The position numbers and the translations under genes were made by a program. From CAZDVQ01 sp964508975 (GTDB lineage: Bacteria; Bacteroidota; Bacteroidia; Chitinophagales; Saprospiraceae), in contig CAZDVQ010000077.1 of assembly GCA_964508975.1 (NCBI GenBank), forward strand, positions 1 through 18,637: DNA of 18,637 nucleotides, in the 5' to 3' direction. Numbering within the stretch: position 1 is the stretch's first letter; each line of letters opens with the position of its first letter. Below are positions 1 to 7,060 of this stretch, in pieces. The notes under the pieces were generated by a model. The model was not told the origin of the DNA, did no database searches, and saw nothing but the letters and a program-made list of their open reading frames with translations.

Positions 1-35
1 ATTTTTTATAAAAAAATAATCGTGTAAAGCTAAAG

Positions 36-129
36 GCGAGGGATGGTAGCGGGCGGCGAAGCCGCTCCCGCAGGGACAAGCAACGCGCAGCCGCGCACAG
101 CCCGACGGCCGTAGGCCGACGCGCCCAAA
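36..129 (+). repeat. Family A GC-rich interspersed repeat, copy 1
   Basis: About 94 bp of GC-rich DNA in an AT-rich intergenic region. It is nearly identical to segments at 13835-13928 and 16543-16638, all in the same orientation, with roughly 5-6 differences over an 88-bp core. It contains two short perfect stem-loops: GCGGC-GAA-GCCGC at 53-65, and CGGCC-GTA-GGCCG near 105-117. The first stem differs from the other copies by a compensatory base-pair change. It lies upstream of the DUF4143 ATPase gene. Positions 1-35 before it are AT-rich with an A/T palindrome-like run and no visible gene. Nothing in the element suggests coding; frames through it look like chance readings. Confidence 0.85.
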
Positions 130-147
130 TGAATATAAGTATCAAAT

Positions 148-190
148 TATTCCTGCAATTTTGTGAAAAATTCATAAATTTGCAGGAATA
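148..190 (+). promoter_or_regulatory. Inverted repeat with -7 box in front of the ATPase gene
   Basis: Two perfect 11-bp arms, TATTCCTGCAA (148-158) and TTGCAGGAATA (180-190), are separated by 21 bp. After one mismatch, three more base pairs extend the stem inward. The right arm overlaps TAAATTTG at 175-182, an exact match to the Bacteroidota -7 consensus TAnnTTTG, and ends 9 bases before the ATG at 200. Seen directly: symmetry and position. Inferred: an operator, possibly for autoregulation, or a structured leader that limits expression. The very short leader favours a DNA-level operator. Confidence 0.5.
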
Positions 191-199
191 TTTTTTTTT

Positions 200-1378
200 A
201 TGCTACCACGCCTATTAGAGCACAAGATAGTTTCAAGCCTAGCTGCTTACCCTGCGGTTGCCTTATTGGGCCCTCGTCAGGTTGGCAAAACAACGCTTGC
301 CCAAAAGATTAGCGCCACGCTACAAAAGCCCTGTATTTACCTTGATTTAGAATCGCTAAGCGACCTCCGAAAGCTTGATGACCCCGAATTGTACCTGCAA
401 GCCCGCCAGGATAGCCTTATTATTATCGATGAGGTTCAACGCAAACTGGACTTATTCCCTTTGCTGCGTTCACTCATAGACAAACACCGGGTAAACGCCC
501 GTTTTTTATTGCTGGGATCGGCATCTCCAAGACTTTTGGCCCAAAGTTCTGAAACTTTGGCTGGGCGAATAGCATACCTTGAGTTACACCCCTTATTGTG
601 GGACGAAGTTAAAGCCTCGTTCAGTATCGAATCATTATGGCTCAAGGGAGGCTACCCTGAAGTTTTGACGACCCAAGATGCCGCTTTGAGCCTTGAGCGT
701 CGCTTCAATTTTATTCAAACATACGTGGAGCGCGAACTACCACTTTTGGGGCTAAACACCAACCCCATGTTCACGCGCAACTTGTTGAGCATGGTGGCCC
801 ATGTTCATGGTAATTTACTCAATGTATCTGACTTGTCGCGTTCCCTTGGGAAAGATGCCAGTACCATCAAAAATGGCCTTGATTACCTTGAACGTTCATT
901 TTTGATCCGGCGTATCGAGCCTTACTTTGTCAACATTTCAAAGCGTATCGTCAAGTCGCCCAAGATTTTCATCCGGGACAGCGGCATTTTACATGCTTTA
1001 ATCGGTATAGAAGATACGGAAACGCTGCAAGGCCATATCGTGAAGGGTAATTCCTGGGAAGGCTTTGTGATTCAGCAAGTTATTGCTCGTTTAAGCCAAA
1101 ATGTATTCCCTTATTTTTACCGTACGCAGGACGGTACCGAGCTTGATTTATTGTTGGTAAAAGGTATAAAACCAGTGTTGGGTATCGAAATAAAGTACAC
1201 CAATGCACCACAATTGGGCAAAAGTACAACCATTGCCTCCAACGATTTTGGACAGCTACCCATACTTGTGGTAACGCCATCTATCGACGAGGACTACGCC
1301 ATTAGCGATGCCATAAGCGTTACCTCGTTCGACCGAATATGGGCCAAGCTCACTGAAATGAAGTTGATTGAGCCCTAG
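200..1378 (+). CDS. AAA-family ATPase with DUF4143 domain
   Basis: A 392-aa protein of the AAA_14/DUF4143 family, which is widespread and present in many copies in Bacteroidota and archaea. The N-terminal ATPase domain has Walker A GPRQVGKTT at residues 24-32 and Walker B IIIDE at 74-78, followed by a sensor-like LLLGSASP around 103-110. The C-terminal half has the usual DUF4143 layout: a winged-helix-like stretch (around 210-235) and a nuclease-like beta-rich tail with ELDLLL near 315. No signal peptide or membrane segment is visible, so it is probably cytoplasmic. The length is normal for an intact family member. The cellular role is not established; stress, defence or toxin-antitoxin-like roles are only suggestions. 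It is preceded by a repeat and an 11-bp inverted repeat. Its stop codon is one base from the end of the convergent sugar transferase gene. The ATG at 200 fits the -7 box at 175-182. Confidence 0.9.
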   Translation: MLPRLLEHKIVSSLAAYPAVALLGPRQVGKTTLAQKISATLQKPCIYLDLESLSDLRKLDDPELYLQARQDSLIIIDEVQRKLDLFPLLRSLIDKHRVNARFLLLGSASPRLLAQSSETLAGRIAYLELHPLLWDEVKASFSIESLWLKGGYPEVLTTQDAALSLERRFNFIQTYVERELPLLGLNTNPMFTRNLLSMVAHVHGNLLNVSDLSRSLGKDASTIKNGLDYLERSFLIRRIEPYFVNISKRIVKSPKIFIRDSGILHALIGIEDTETLQGHIVKGNSWEGFVIQQVIARLSQNVFPYFYRTQDGTELDLLLVKGIKPVLGIEIKYTNAPQLGKSTTIASNDFGQLPILVVTPSIDEDYAISDAISVTSFDRIWAKLTEMKLIEP

Positions 1379-1379
1379 G

Positions 1380-2792
1380 CTATTTCCCCTTGCCCTTGAC
1401 AATGACTAAAACTGTATAAAACAGGATTTTAAAGTCGAGTGCCAGAGACATGTTCTCGATGTACAGTACATCGTATTTCAAACGTTGGATCATCTCATCC
1501 ACGTTCGACGCGTAGCCATATTTTACTTGGCCCCAGGAGGTTATACCAGGCCTAACTTTGGTTAAATGCCGCACGTGCGGGGCCTTGGCCTTGATTAAAT
1601 CAATATAGTATTGGCGCTCAGGTCGTGGGCCTACCAGCGACATATCGCCTTTCAGCACGTTCCAAAACTGTGGCAACTCATCCAGTCGGTACTTACGCAT
1701 GATTTTACCCCAGCTCGTTACCCTGTTGTCGTTGTCCTGCGAGAGTTGCGGACCAGCCGCCTCGGCATCCATGCGCATGGAGCGGAACTTGTAAATCAAG
1801 AACGGTTTACCTTTAAAGCCAACCCTTTCTTGCTTGAAAAAAACAGGGCCTTTTGACGAGAGTTTTACCTGCACGGCACAAAATGCATATAATGGTGCCA
1901 GTAAAATGAGTACAATAACCGATACGACCCAATCCATGGCTCGTTTTATGACCACTTGCCATGTGGGCATTAGCTGGTGGTTAATAGAAATCAAGGCCAC
2001 CCCGTACACGTGGTTCATACGCACGGTACCCAGCAGGATATCGTACATGTCGGGGATAATTTGCGTGTGTACTTGCAAGTCAAACAAACGTTCAATTAAG
2101 CCTTTCAGCTTATCGTGATCAGATGTTTCGATGGCCAAGACGACATCATCGACCTGGTGCTGGCGGACAATCTCTTCCAACTTGGTATAATCGCCCAAGC
2201 AAGGTACCAGCTTTTCCATCTCTGAAACATTTTGGCTACCGTTCACTTTGACAAAACCGATGATATTTTTACCGGTCACCTTATTGCTGCGCTGTAACTC
2301 TTGGTATAATTCTACAGCGTTGGTATCGCCACCAACCAAGATGGTGTTAAACGAAAAACGACCAGCCTTCAGGGCTCGTTTGGCCCAGGTCAGGATGACC
2401 ATCCGGGGTATAGCCGTCAGTACGAAGTGTAAGCAAAGTAGTACGATGAACGACCTGAAATACAGCGGCTCTCCTGGAAAAAAATCGTCGAGCAGCAGGG
2501 TAAAAAATAAAAATATAGCCCCGAAAAAGGTCATGGTAGCGGTACGCATCAACTCGCGCAAACGCGACATGCGGTAGATGTTGCTATAGCTATCAAAGAG
2601 GGCATACACGATAACCCAACCCAGCGGAATCAATACTACGCCATAGGTATAATGCTCGTCATCGAGCAAGTTCCATGAAAATGCAAAGCCTTCTTGGTAC
2701 ACTTTCCTGAACAGGAAAAATGCTGTCCAAGCCAGTGCCGCCGATAATAAATCGGTGATCAAGTACGCAATAATGCCCGCTCTTTTGTTCAT
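1380..2792 (-). CDS. Polyprenyl-phosphate sugar-1-phosphate transferase (WbaP/WcaJ type)
   Basis: A 470-aa polyisoprenyl-phosphate hexose-1-phosphate transferase. The family starts exopolysaccharide or O-antigen repeat units by moving a sugar-1-phosphate from a nucleotide sugar to undecaprenyl phosphate on the cytoplasmic face of the inner membrane. Several hydrophobic segments occupy the first 140 residues. A Rossmann-like CoA-binding_3 domain follows (about 150-260), then a membrane re-entrant helix (about 285-305). The catalytic domain contains KGPVFFKQERVG, the catalytic Asp-Glu in LDELPQFWNVLKGD (residues 371-372) and VGPRPE (387-392). All hallmark motifs are intact. It is the last gene of a minus-strand set and begins two bases after the lipoprotein stop codon. 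The phosphosugar mutase at the head of the set could supply the sugar-1-phosphate for its donor. The sugar specificity cannot be read from the sequence. Confidence 0.93.
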   Translation of the reverse strand: MNKRAGIIAYLITDLLSAALAWTAFFLFRKVYQEGFAFSWNLLDDEHYTYGVVLIPLGWVIVYALFDSYSNIYRMSRLRELMRTATMTFFGAIFLFFTLLLDDFFPGEPLYFRSFIVLLCLHFVLTAIPRMVILTWAKRALKAGRFSFNTILVGGDTNAVELYQELQRSNKVTGKNIIGFVKVNGSQNVSEMEKLVPCLGDYTKLEEIVRQHQVDDVVLAIETSDHDKLKGLIERLFDLQVHTQIIPDMYDILLGTVRMNHVYGVALISINHQLMPTWQVVIKRAMDWVVSVIVLILLAPLYAFCAVQVKLSSKGPVFFKQERVGFKGKPFLIYKFRSMRMDAEAAGPQLSQDNDNRVTSWGKIMRKYRLDELPQFWNVLKGDMSLVGPRPERQYYIDLIKAKAPHVRHLTKVRPGITSWGQVKYGYASNVDEMIQRLKYDVLYIENMSLALDFKILFYTVLVIVKGKGK

Positions 2793-2794
2793 GT

Positions 2795-3658
2795 TTATTC
2801 GGTGTAAACCAATTTTACATTGTCGATGTAAATCTTACCGCTGCTTAGGGTTTGAGCCAATACCGCTGCAAAACGCAACTGGTAATTGAGGCCACCAATC
2901 GACACAACCTCGCCGGTCAAATCAATGTAAACATGGTTCCAAGTGCTCTTTGGGTTTAAGGTTAACTTCGTTACACCACGCGAATCGCCCGTGCTGAAAA
3001 AGCCCTCAATACCCACCGAGAATTGGATATCGCATTTATAGTCAAACTCTAATATTACAGGAGAGCCTGTCCTAGGTAGTTCATAAAAAGTTGAAGTACC
3101 CGTAACGATATAAGGATGCGCTGTGGTCAACTCGATTACACCAGAGCGATTGCCTTCAAAAGCCTCGGCGGTGGTAACCCCTACGCCAGTAGCTTGATCC
3201 CCGTCAATGTCTGCCCCGAAAACAGTACCAGTGCTTTCAAAATCTTCAACAATCAGTACCTCCGCGTTGCTTTTATACCTGTATGTCGGCCTAATAGTAT
3301 CAACCTCACCTGGTTGTAGGTCGAGTGAAATTTCATAATTAGCCCAATATGGATGCTGAATGCGGGTATTTGAGATGCCGTTCTGCGCAATACCACCCTG
3401 CATGATAATTTGAGTTTGTCCCTCGGCTAGGACCGGGATTACAAAAGGCATCTCGTTGGCACCCAACAATTGTTGATTAGCATACACCCATGCGTCTATG
3501 ATTTTGGCCCTACTCGAGCCTTGTCCTGTACTAGGTGCCAAATAAGCCGTGTCCACGTAGATGTAGGCGGGCTTCAAATCATCGGGTTTGCATGATTGCC
3601 ATTGGATAGCCAAACCAAACAGGGCCAAAACCATCCATCCAAATAAGTACTTTTTCAT
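2795..3658 (-). CDS. Lipoprotein with C-terminal carbohydrate-binding-like fold
   Basis: A 287-aa predicted lipoprotein of unknown function. A type II signal peptide is clear: positive N-terminus MKK, hydrophobic core, and a lipobox ending WQSC with the modified cysteine at residue 23. The mature N-terminus CKPDD places acidic residues shortly after the cysteine, resembling the lipoprotein export signal of Bacteroidota. It may therefore be displayed on the cell surface (inference). The middle section is beta-rich. The last ~155 residues, from VEDFES to KIYIDNVKLVY, read like a jelly-roll carbohydrate-binding module. It sits 11 bases after recR and 2 bases before the sugar transferase, so co-transcription is likely. 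The context suggests a link to the cell envelope or exopolysaccharide, but no specific function can be assigned. Confidence 0.8.
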   Translation of the reverse strand: MKKYLFGWMVLALFGLAIQWQSCKPDDLKPAYIYVDTAYLAPSTGQGSSRAKIIDAWVYANQQLLGANEMPFVIPVLAEGQTQIIMQGGIAQNGISNTRIQHPYWANYEISLDLQPGEVDTIRPTYRYKSNAEVLIVEDFESTGTVFGADIDGDQATGVGVTTAEAFEGNRSGVIELTTAHPYIVTGTSTFYELPRTGSPVILEFDYKCDIQFSVGIEGFFSTGDSRGVTKLTLNPKSTWNHVYIDLTGEVVSIGGLNYQLRFAAVLAQTLSSGKIYIDNVKLVYTE

Positions 3659-3669
3659 GTTTTCTTTTT

Positions 3670-4284
3670 TTATGCTGTTCCTCTATCGTATACGGTACGG
3701 GCCAAAATTGAACGCCCTAGGGTTACCTCGTCGGCATACTCCAATTCTCCACCAAACGATACCCCTCTGGCGATGGTACTCACCTTCACACCGTAGGGTT
3801 GTAATTGCCTTGATAAATAGAAAATCGTAGTATCGCCTTCAATGGTGGGGTTCAGGGCCATAATTATTTCTTTCACTTCCTTGCGTTGTACCCTGTCGAG
3901 TAGTCCTGCGATGTAAAGCTGGTCGGGTCCAATACCGTCTATTGGCGATATAACGCCACCCAGTATATGGTATAAGCCTTGGTATTGACCTGTTTGCTCA
4001 ATGGCCAACAAATCGCGTAAACCTTCAACTACACAGATAACCGAGTGGTCGCGGCGTAAGTTGGCACAAATAGAGCAGATCTGCTCGTCGGATACATTAT
4101 GGCACTCTTGGCAAAACTTCACCGAGCGACGCATGGTCATGATAGCCTCGCCAAATTGTTCCGACAACTGGGGGTCGGCCTGCAACAAATGCAAGGTTAA
4201 ACGCAACGCTGTCTTCTTGCCAATACCTGGCAAGGTGGCAAATGCGTTCACCGCGTTTTCGATATGTTTAGATGGCAGGTTGAT
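3670..4284 (-). CDS. recR: Recombination mediator RecR, apparent non-AUG start
   Basis: RecR works with RecO (and RecF) to load RecA onto SSB-coated single-stranded DNA in gap repair. The order of elements is typical: helix-hairpin-helix LPGIGKKTA (residues 18-26), a four-cysteine zinc site CQEC...CSIC (58, 61, 70, 73), and a Toprim domain with VVEG (Glu87) and GGVISPIDGIGP (109-120). Residues are numbered from the codon at 4282-4284. The first ordinary start codon in frame is a GTG at 4251, which would remove eleven residues, NLPSKHIENA and its flanks, that are well conserved in the family. At the exact place where relatives have Met the gene has ATC (4284-4282), 11 bases after the phosphomutase stop. 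I prefer this upstream start, which gives 204 aa, the usual family length. Initiation could instead use CTG at 4278-4276 or the GTG at 4251. Confidence 0.93.
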   Translation of the reverse strand: MNLPSKHIENAVNAFATLPGIGKKTALRLTLHLLQADPQLSEQFGEAIMTMRRSVKFCQECHNVSDEQICSICANLRRDHSVICVVEGLRDLLAIEQTGQYQGLYHILGGVISPIDGIGPDQLYIAGLLDRVQRKEVKEIIMALNPTIEGDTTIFYLSRQLQPYGVKVSTIARGVSFGGELEYADEVTLGRSILARTVYDRGTA

Positions 4285-4295
4285 AGCGCAAGAAT

Positions 4296-5705
4296 TTAAT
4301 GTGATTGATAACCAATTCCAGCTTTGGCGGCTTCTAAAATAACGCGGGCCTCTGCCAAGTTCGGTGCTTGTGCGTATACGCGCAACACAGGTTCGGTACC
4401 TGAGGCACGGAACATCACCCAGCTATCTTCGTTGAGGTACAACTTGAAGCCGTCTAAATCTTCAGTCCGTTGAACTGTATAAGGGCCAAACTGGGAGTAG
4501 GTTCTATTTTTACAATGCTCCATCACCGATAGTTTGAAGTCTTCGGTCACGTGCAAATCATCGCGATCAAGGGCTACCGGACCAACGATGGCATAAACTT
4601 CGTCAATCAACTCGGATAGGTTTTTACCCGTTTGAGCCATGAACTCGAACAAAAGTAAGCCAATCCAAACACCATCGCGTTCAGGGATGTGCCCTGCCAC
4701 AGCGATACCGCCCGATTCTTCGCCACCCACCAGCACCTGCTCGGTAATCATCACCTCGGCGATGTATTTGAAGCCAATTTTCTTCACTTCCACGGGCAAG
4801 CCGTAATGTGCGCACAGTTTTTTCACCTTGTCGGTCACGGAGAACGTAACGACAACCTTACCGGTTAATCCTTTGTAATGATGCAAATAATGGATGAGCA
4901 GGAGTAAAATATGGTGGCTATCCACAAAGTTACCGTTATGGTCGTACATGCCGATACGGTCGGCGTCGCCATCATTGGCTAGGCCACTCATGATACTGGG
5001 ATGTTGTTTGATAAAGGCCGAGAGCTCGCCCAGGTTACGCGAGATAGGTTCAGGAGCTTGTCCGCGGAACGATGGATTCTCGTCGCAGTGTAAGGCATTG
5101 ATATTGGGCAACAGCCGTTTAACGACCTTCTGGCCAGCACCGTACATGGCATCGTAAGCCATGGTATGGGCCGATTTCCGGATAGCATCCATATCGAAGT
5201 GCGCCTCAACGGCTTCCACGTACATGCTTTCCAGGTCAACGTAATTGAGTAGACCTTGATCCATCATCTCTTCGAGGCTGGGCAGCGGCTCATCGTAGTG
5301 GTCTGGTATCAGGGCTTCTACACGGGCAATTTCAGCCGGTATAGAGGGCCCGCCAAAGCTAGCTTTTAGTTTAAAGCCGTTGTAATCTGGGGGGTTATGA
5401 CTAGCGGTAATCACCACGCCGAGGAAAGACTTGGTTTTGACCACGCCCAGGGATACCATGGGGGTGCTTACAAAACCCTTGGCCAAATGAACACGGATAC
5501 CGTGGGCCGCCATGACGCGGGCGGTAGTTTCGGCAAAAAGTTGACCACCAAAACGACAATCATGGCCGATAACGACTTTATCTTGGCCATTTTCGAGTAT
5601 AAATTTAGCGGTGGCAGCACTCACGCGTTTAACGTTCTCGACCGTGTAGGTATCGGCAATAATGGCTCGCCAGCCGTCGGTCCCGAATTTAATAGCTTGT
5701 ATCAT
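4296..5705 (-). CDS. Phosphoglucomutase/phosphomannomutase family protein
   Basis: A 469-aa alpha-D-phosphohexomutase that interconverts hexose 6-phosphate and 1-phosphate, feeding nucleotide-sugar and polysaccharide synthesis. All four active-site regions are visible: the phosphoserine loop TASHNPP with Ser102, the metal loop DGDADR (245-250), the sugar-specificity loop GGEESGG (327-333) and the phosphate-binding RASGTEP (433-439). The frame stays open upstream to 5798, but that extension runs through the GC-rich repeat and gives low-complexity residues. The start MIQAIKFGTDGW at 5705 matches the usual N-terminus, so I chose it. It heads the minus-strand group with recR, the lipoprotein and the sugar transferase. 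Whether it prefers glucose or mannose phosphate cannot be decided here. Confidence 0.95.
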   Translation of the reverse strand: MIQAIKFGTDGWRAIIADTYTVENVKRVSAATAKFILENGQDKVVIGHDCRFGGQLFAETTARVMAAHGIRVHLAKGFVSTPMVSLGVVKTKSFLGVVITASHNPPDYNGFKLKASFGGPSIPAEIARVEALIPDHYDEPLPSLEEMMDQGLLNYVDLESMYVEAVEAHFDMDAIRKSAHTMAYDAMYGAGQKVVKRLLPNINALHCDENPSFRGQAPEPISRNLGELSAFIKQHPSIMSGLANDGDADRIGMYDHNGNFVDSHHILLLLIHYLHHYKGLTGKVVVTFSVTDKVKKLCAHYGLPVEVKKIGFKYIAEVMITEQVLVGGEESGGIAVAGHIPERDGVWIGLLLFEFMAQTGKNLSELIDEVYAIVGPVALDRDDLHVTEDFKLSVMEHCKNRTYSQFGPYTVQRTEDLDGFKLYLNEDSWVMFRASGTEPVLRVYAQAPNLAEARVILEAAKAGIGYQSH

Positions 5706-5734
5706 CTGTTGGATGTGTTTATTTGGGTTTGATT

Positions 5735-5796
5735 GGGGCGTGCCCGCCGCTGGAGCGGCGGAACGTAGCGCCCCGAGCGGAGCGAGGGGAGGCCCC
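5735..5796 (-). repeat. Family B GC-rich repeat, copy 1
   Basis: A 62-bp GC-rich element between the divergent phosphomutase and pcm genes. It holds a perfect 7-bp stem, CCGCCGC-TGGA-GCGGCGG, near 5744-5761 and a second imperfect palindrome with CCCC/GGGG arms near 5771-5789. Read on the minus strand, its first 15 bases and its CGCTACG segment match the start of the longer element at 12569-12702. It lies 30 bases upstream of the phosphomutase start codon, probably in that operon's leader, where the stems could affect transcription or translation (inference). Confidence 0.75.
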
Positions 5797-5854
5797 AAAT
5801 AAGCTCAAGTATAAATCTAGCGTATTTTTAACCTAGCAAGTTCAAGCAGTTGTT

Positions 5855-5862
5855 TACCTTTG
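5855..5862 (+). promoter_or_regulatory. Predicted -7 promoter box for pcm
   Basis: TACCTTTG is an exact match to the Bacteroidota TAnnTTTG -7 element. It lies 28 bases upstream of the pcm ATG, which gives a short leader. The -33 element is weak. The same octamer occurs before the DUF3127 gene and the TrpF-like gene. Confidence 0.6.
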
Positions 5863-5890
5863 CACAGGTAACAAAAAGCCTGGTTGAAAC

Positions 5891-6550
5891 ATGATAGACT
5901 CATACCGTCACAAGGGGATGCGTAGGCGATTGCTGGAAAAGCTGCGCGAAAAAGGCATCAAAGACCAGCGTGTGCTGGACGCGATGAACCAAATACCGCG
6001 GCACTTTTTCATGGATAAGGCCTTTGAAGAGATTGCTTACGACGACCGGGCTTTCCCGATTGGCTTTGAGCAAACCATTTCACAGCCTTATACCGTAGCC
6101 TTTATGAGCGAGTTGCTTGACCTTAGCCCAGGCATGAAAGTGCTTGAAGTAGGCACAGGCTCAGGGTACCAAGCAGCGGTGCTATCCTTGATGGGGGCCG
6201 AGGTGCATAGCATCGAGCGTTTTGCCAAGCTATCGCAGGCCGCCGCACAGATGCTCGACAAACTACAGATTGCTAACGTGCAGCTATACTCGGGGGATGG
6301 GTACCAAGGCCTAAAAGATGAAGCACCTTTCGACCGGATTATCGTGACGGCGGGTGCTCCTTATTTGCCAGAAGCCTTGAAGACACAACTCAAGCCAGGT
6401 GGTGTAATGGTTATACCCATTGGCGAGGGTGCTGTACAAAAAATGCACCGCATCGTTTATCAAGCAGCCAGTCAGTGGCAAGACACCATTTTGGGCGACT
6501 TCAAATTTGTACCCATGCTAGGAGGCATGGGCGACGAACTAGAACGGTAG
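5891..6550 (+). CDS. pcm: Protein-L-isoaspartate O-methyltransferase
   Basis: A 219-aa SAM-dependent methyltransferase that methylates L-isoaspartyl residues in damaged proteins so that they can revert to normal aspartyl linkages; it acts in the cytoplasm. The substrate-loop motif QTISQP is at residues 61-66, with the family-typical Ser64. The SAM-binding motif I reads EVGTGSGYQ at 86-94, followed by an acidic residue at the end of the next strand (SIER) and the post-motif DRIIVTAGAP. The length is normal. It has its own -7 box at 5855-5862. The 3' end overlaps the convergent DUF3127 gene by 12 bp, and there is no terminator between them. Confidence 0.94.
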   Translation: MIDSYRHKGMRRRLLEKLREKGIKDQRVLDAMNQIPRHFFMDKAFEEIAYDDRAFPIGFEQTISQPYTVAFMSELLDLSPGMKVLEVGTGSGYQAAVLSLMGAEVHSIERFAKLSQAAAQMLDKLQIANVQLYSGDGYQGLKDEAPFDRIIVTAGAPYLPEALKTQLKPGGVMVIPIGEGAVQKMHRIVYQAASQWQDTILGDFKFVPMLGGMGDELER

Positions 6551-6889
6551 ATCGTCGAAATTTGGCAACTCAGGCAATGCATCATCGGTAATGGTTGGTG
6601 CATCAGAAGGGCCAGAAGTAGCGCCACCTTTAGTTACTTTCCAAGCTTTAGCCTCGGTAAACCAACGGCTGTTGTACTCTCGGCTCTCGAGGTCAAAGCT
6701 AACCGTAACTTTCTCGCCAACGCGCAGTTGCGCCTGGTCGATTTTATCACCCCAAAGGGTAAAACAAACTTTTTTAGGGTATTGCCCTGCTTCGATTTCA
6801 ACGACGAACTCGAGTTTACGCCAAGTTCCGTTTTTACCTTGTCCCGTTACCTCGGGGAGGAGTGTTTGTACTACACCTGAAATTTCCAT
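6539..6889 (-). CDS. DUF3127 OB-fold-like protein with SSB-like acidic tail
   Basis: A 116-aa protein of the DUF3127 family, found mainly in Bacteroidota. Residues 1-85 carry the family pattern: MEISGVV, then WRKLEFVVE, PKKVCFTLWG, VGEKVTVSFDLESREYNSRW and FTEAKAWKV, consistent with a small OB-fold beta barrel. A flexible, Pro/Thr-rich linker leads to a C-terminus ending NFDDLPF. This closely resembles the acidic tip of single-stranded DNA-binding proteins (DDIPF/DDLPF), which recruits repair and replication partners. From this I infer a nucleic-acid role connected to the SSB interactome; it has not been demonstrated for this protein. The gene is short and complete, with a TACCTTTG promoter box 21 bases upstream. 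Its 3' end overlaps pcm tail-to-tail. Confidence 0.9.
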   Translation of the reverse strand: MEISGVVQTLLPEVTGQGKNGTWRKLEFVVEIEAGQYPKKVCFTLWGDKIDQAQLRVGEKVTVSFDLESREYNSRWFTEAKAWKVTKGGATSGPSDAPTITDDALPELPNFDDLPF

Positions 6890-6909
6890 GTTGATTTTTT
6901 TGAATTTTG

Positions 6910-6917
6910 CAAAGGTA
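6910..6917 (-). promoter_or_regulatory. Predicted -7 promoter box for the DUF3127 gene
   Basis: On the minus strand this reads TACCTTTG, an exact TAnnTTTG match, 20 bases before the start codon at 6889. It is identical to the pcm box, which suggests the same housekeeping sigma factor. Confidence 0.6.
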
Positions 6918-7060
6918 TGAATTTGTTGCCTGAAAAATGGAAATAAGTGACCGGAATATCATCTACGACCTAGGCGATGGCTTTGAAATATTTGACCGAG
7001 CGTTATAAATCAGAGAACTTCTTTACCCATAATTTGTTCCAAAGCGACAAATAACCATAC

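Noticed and set aside
6937..7008. A 23-codon frame beginning MEISDRNIIYDLG between divergent genes
   Set aside because: It starts with ATG and has a plausible composition, but it is very short, has no recognisable family, and has no clear promoter of its own. I cannot separate it from chance.
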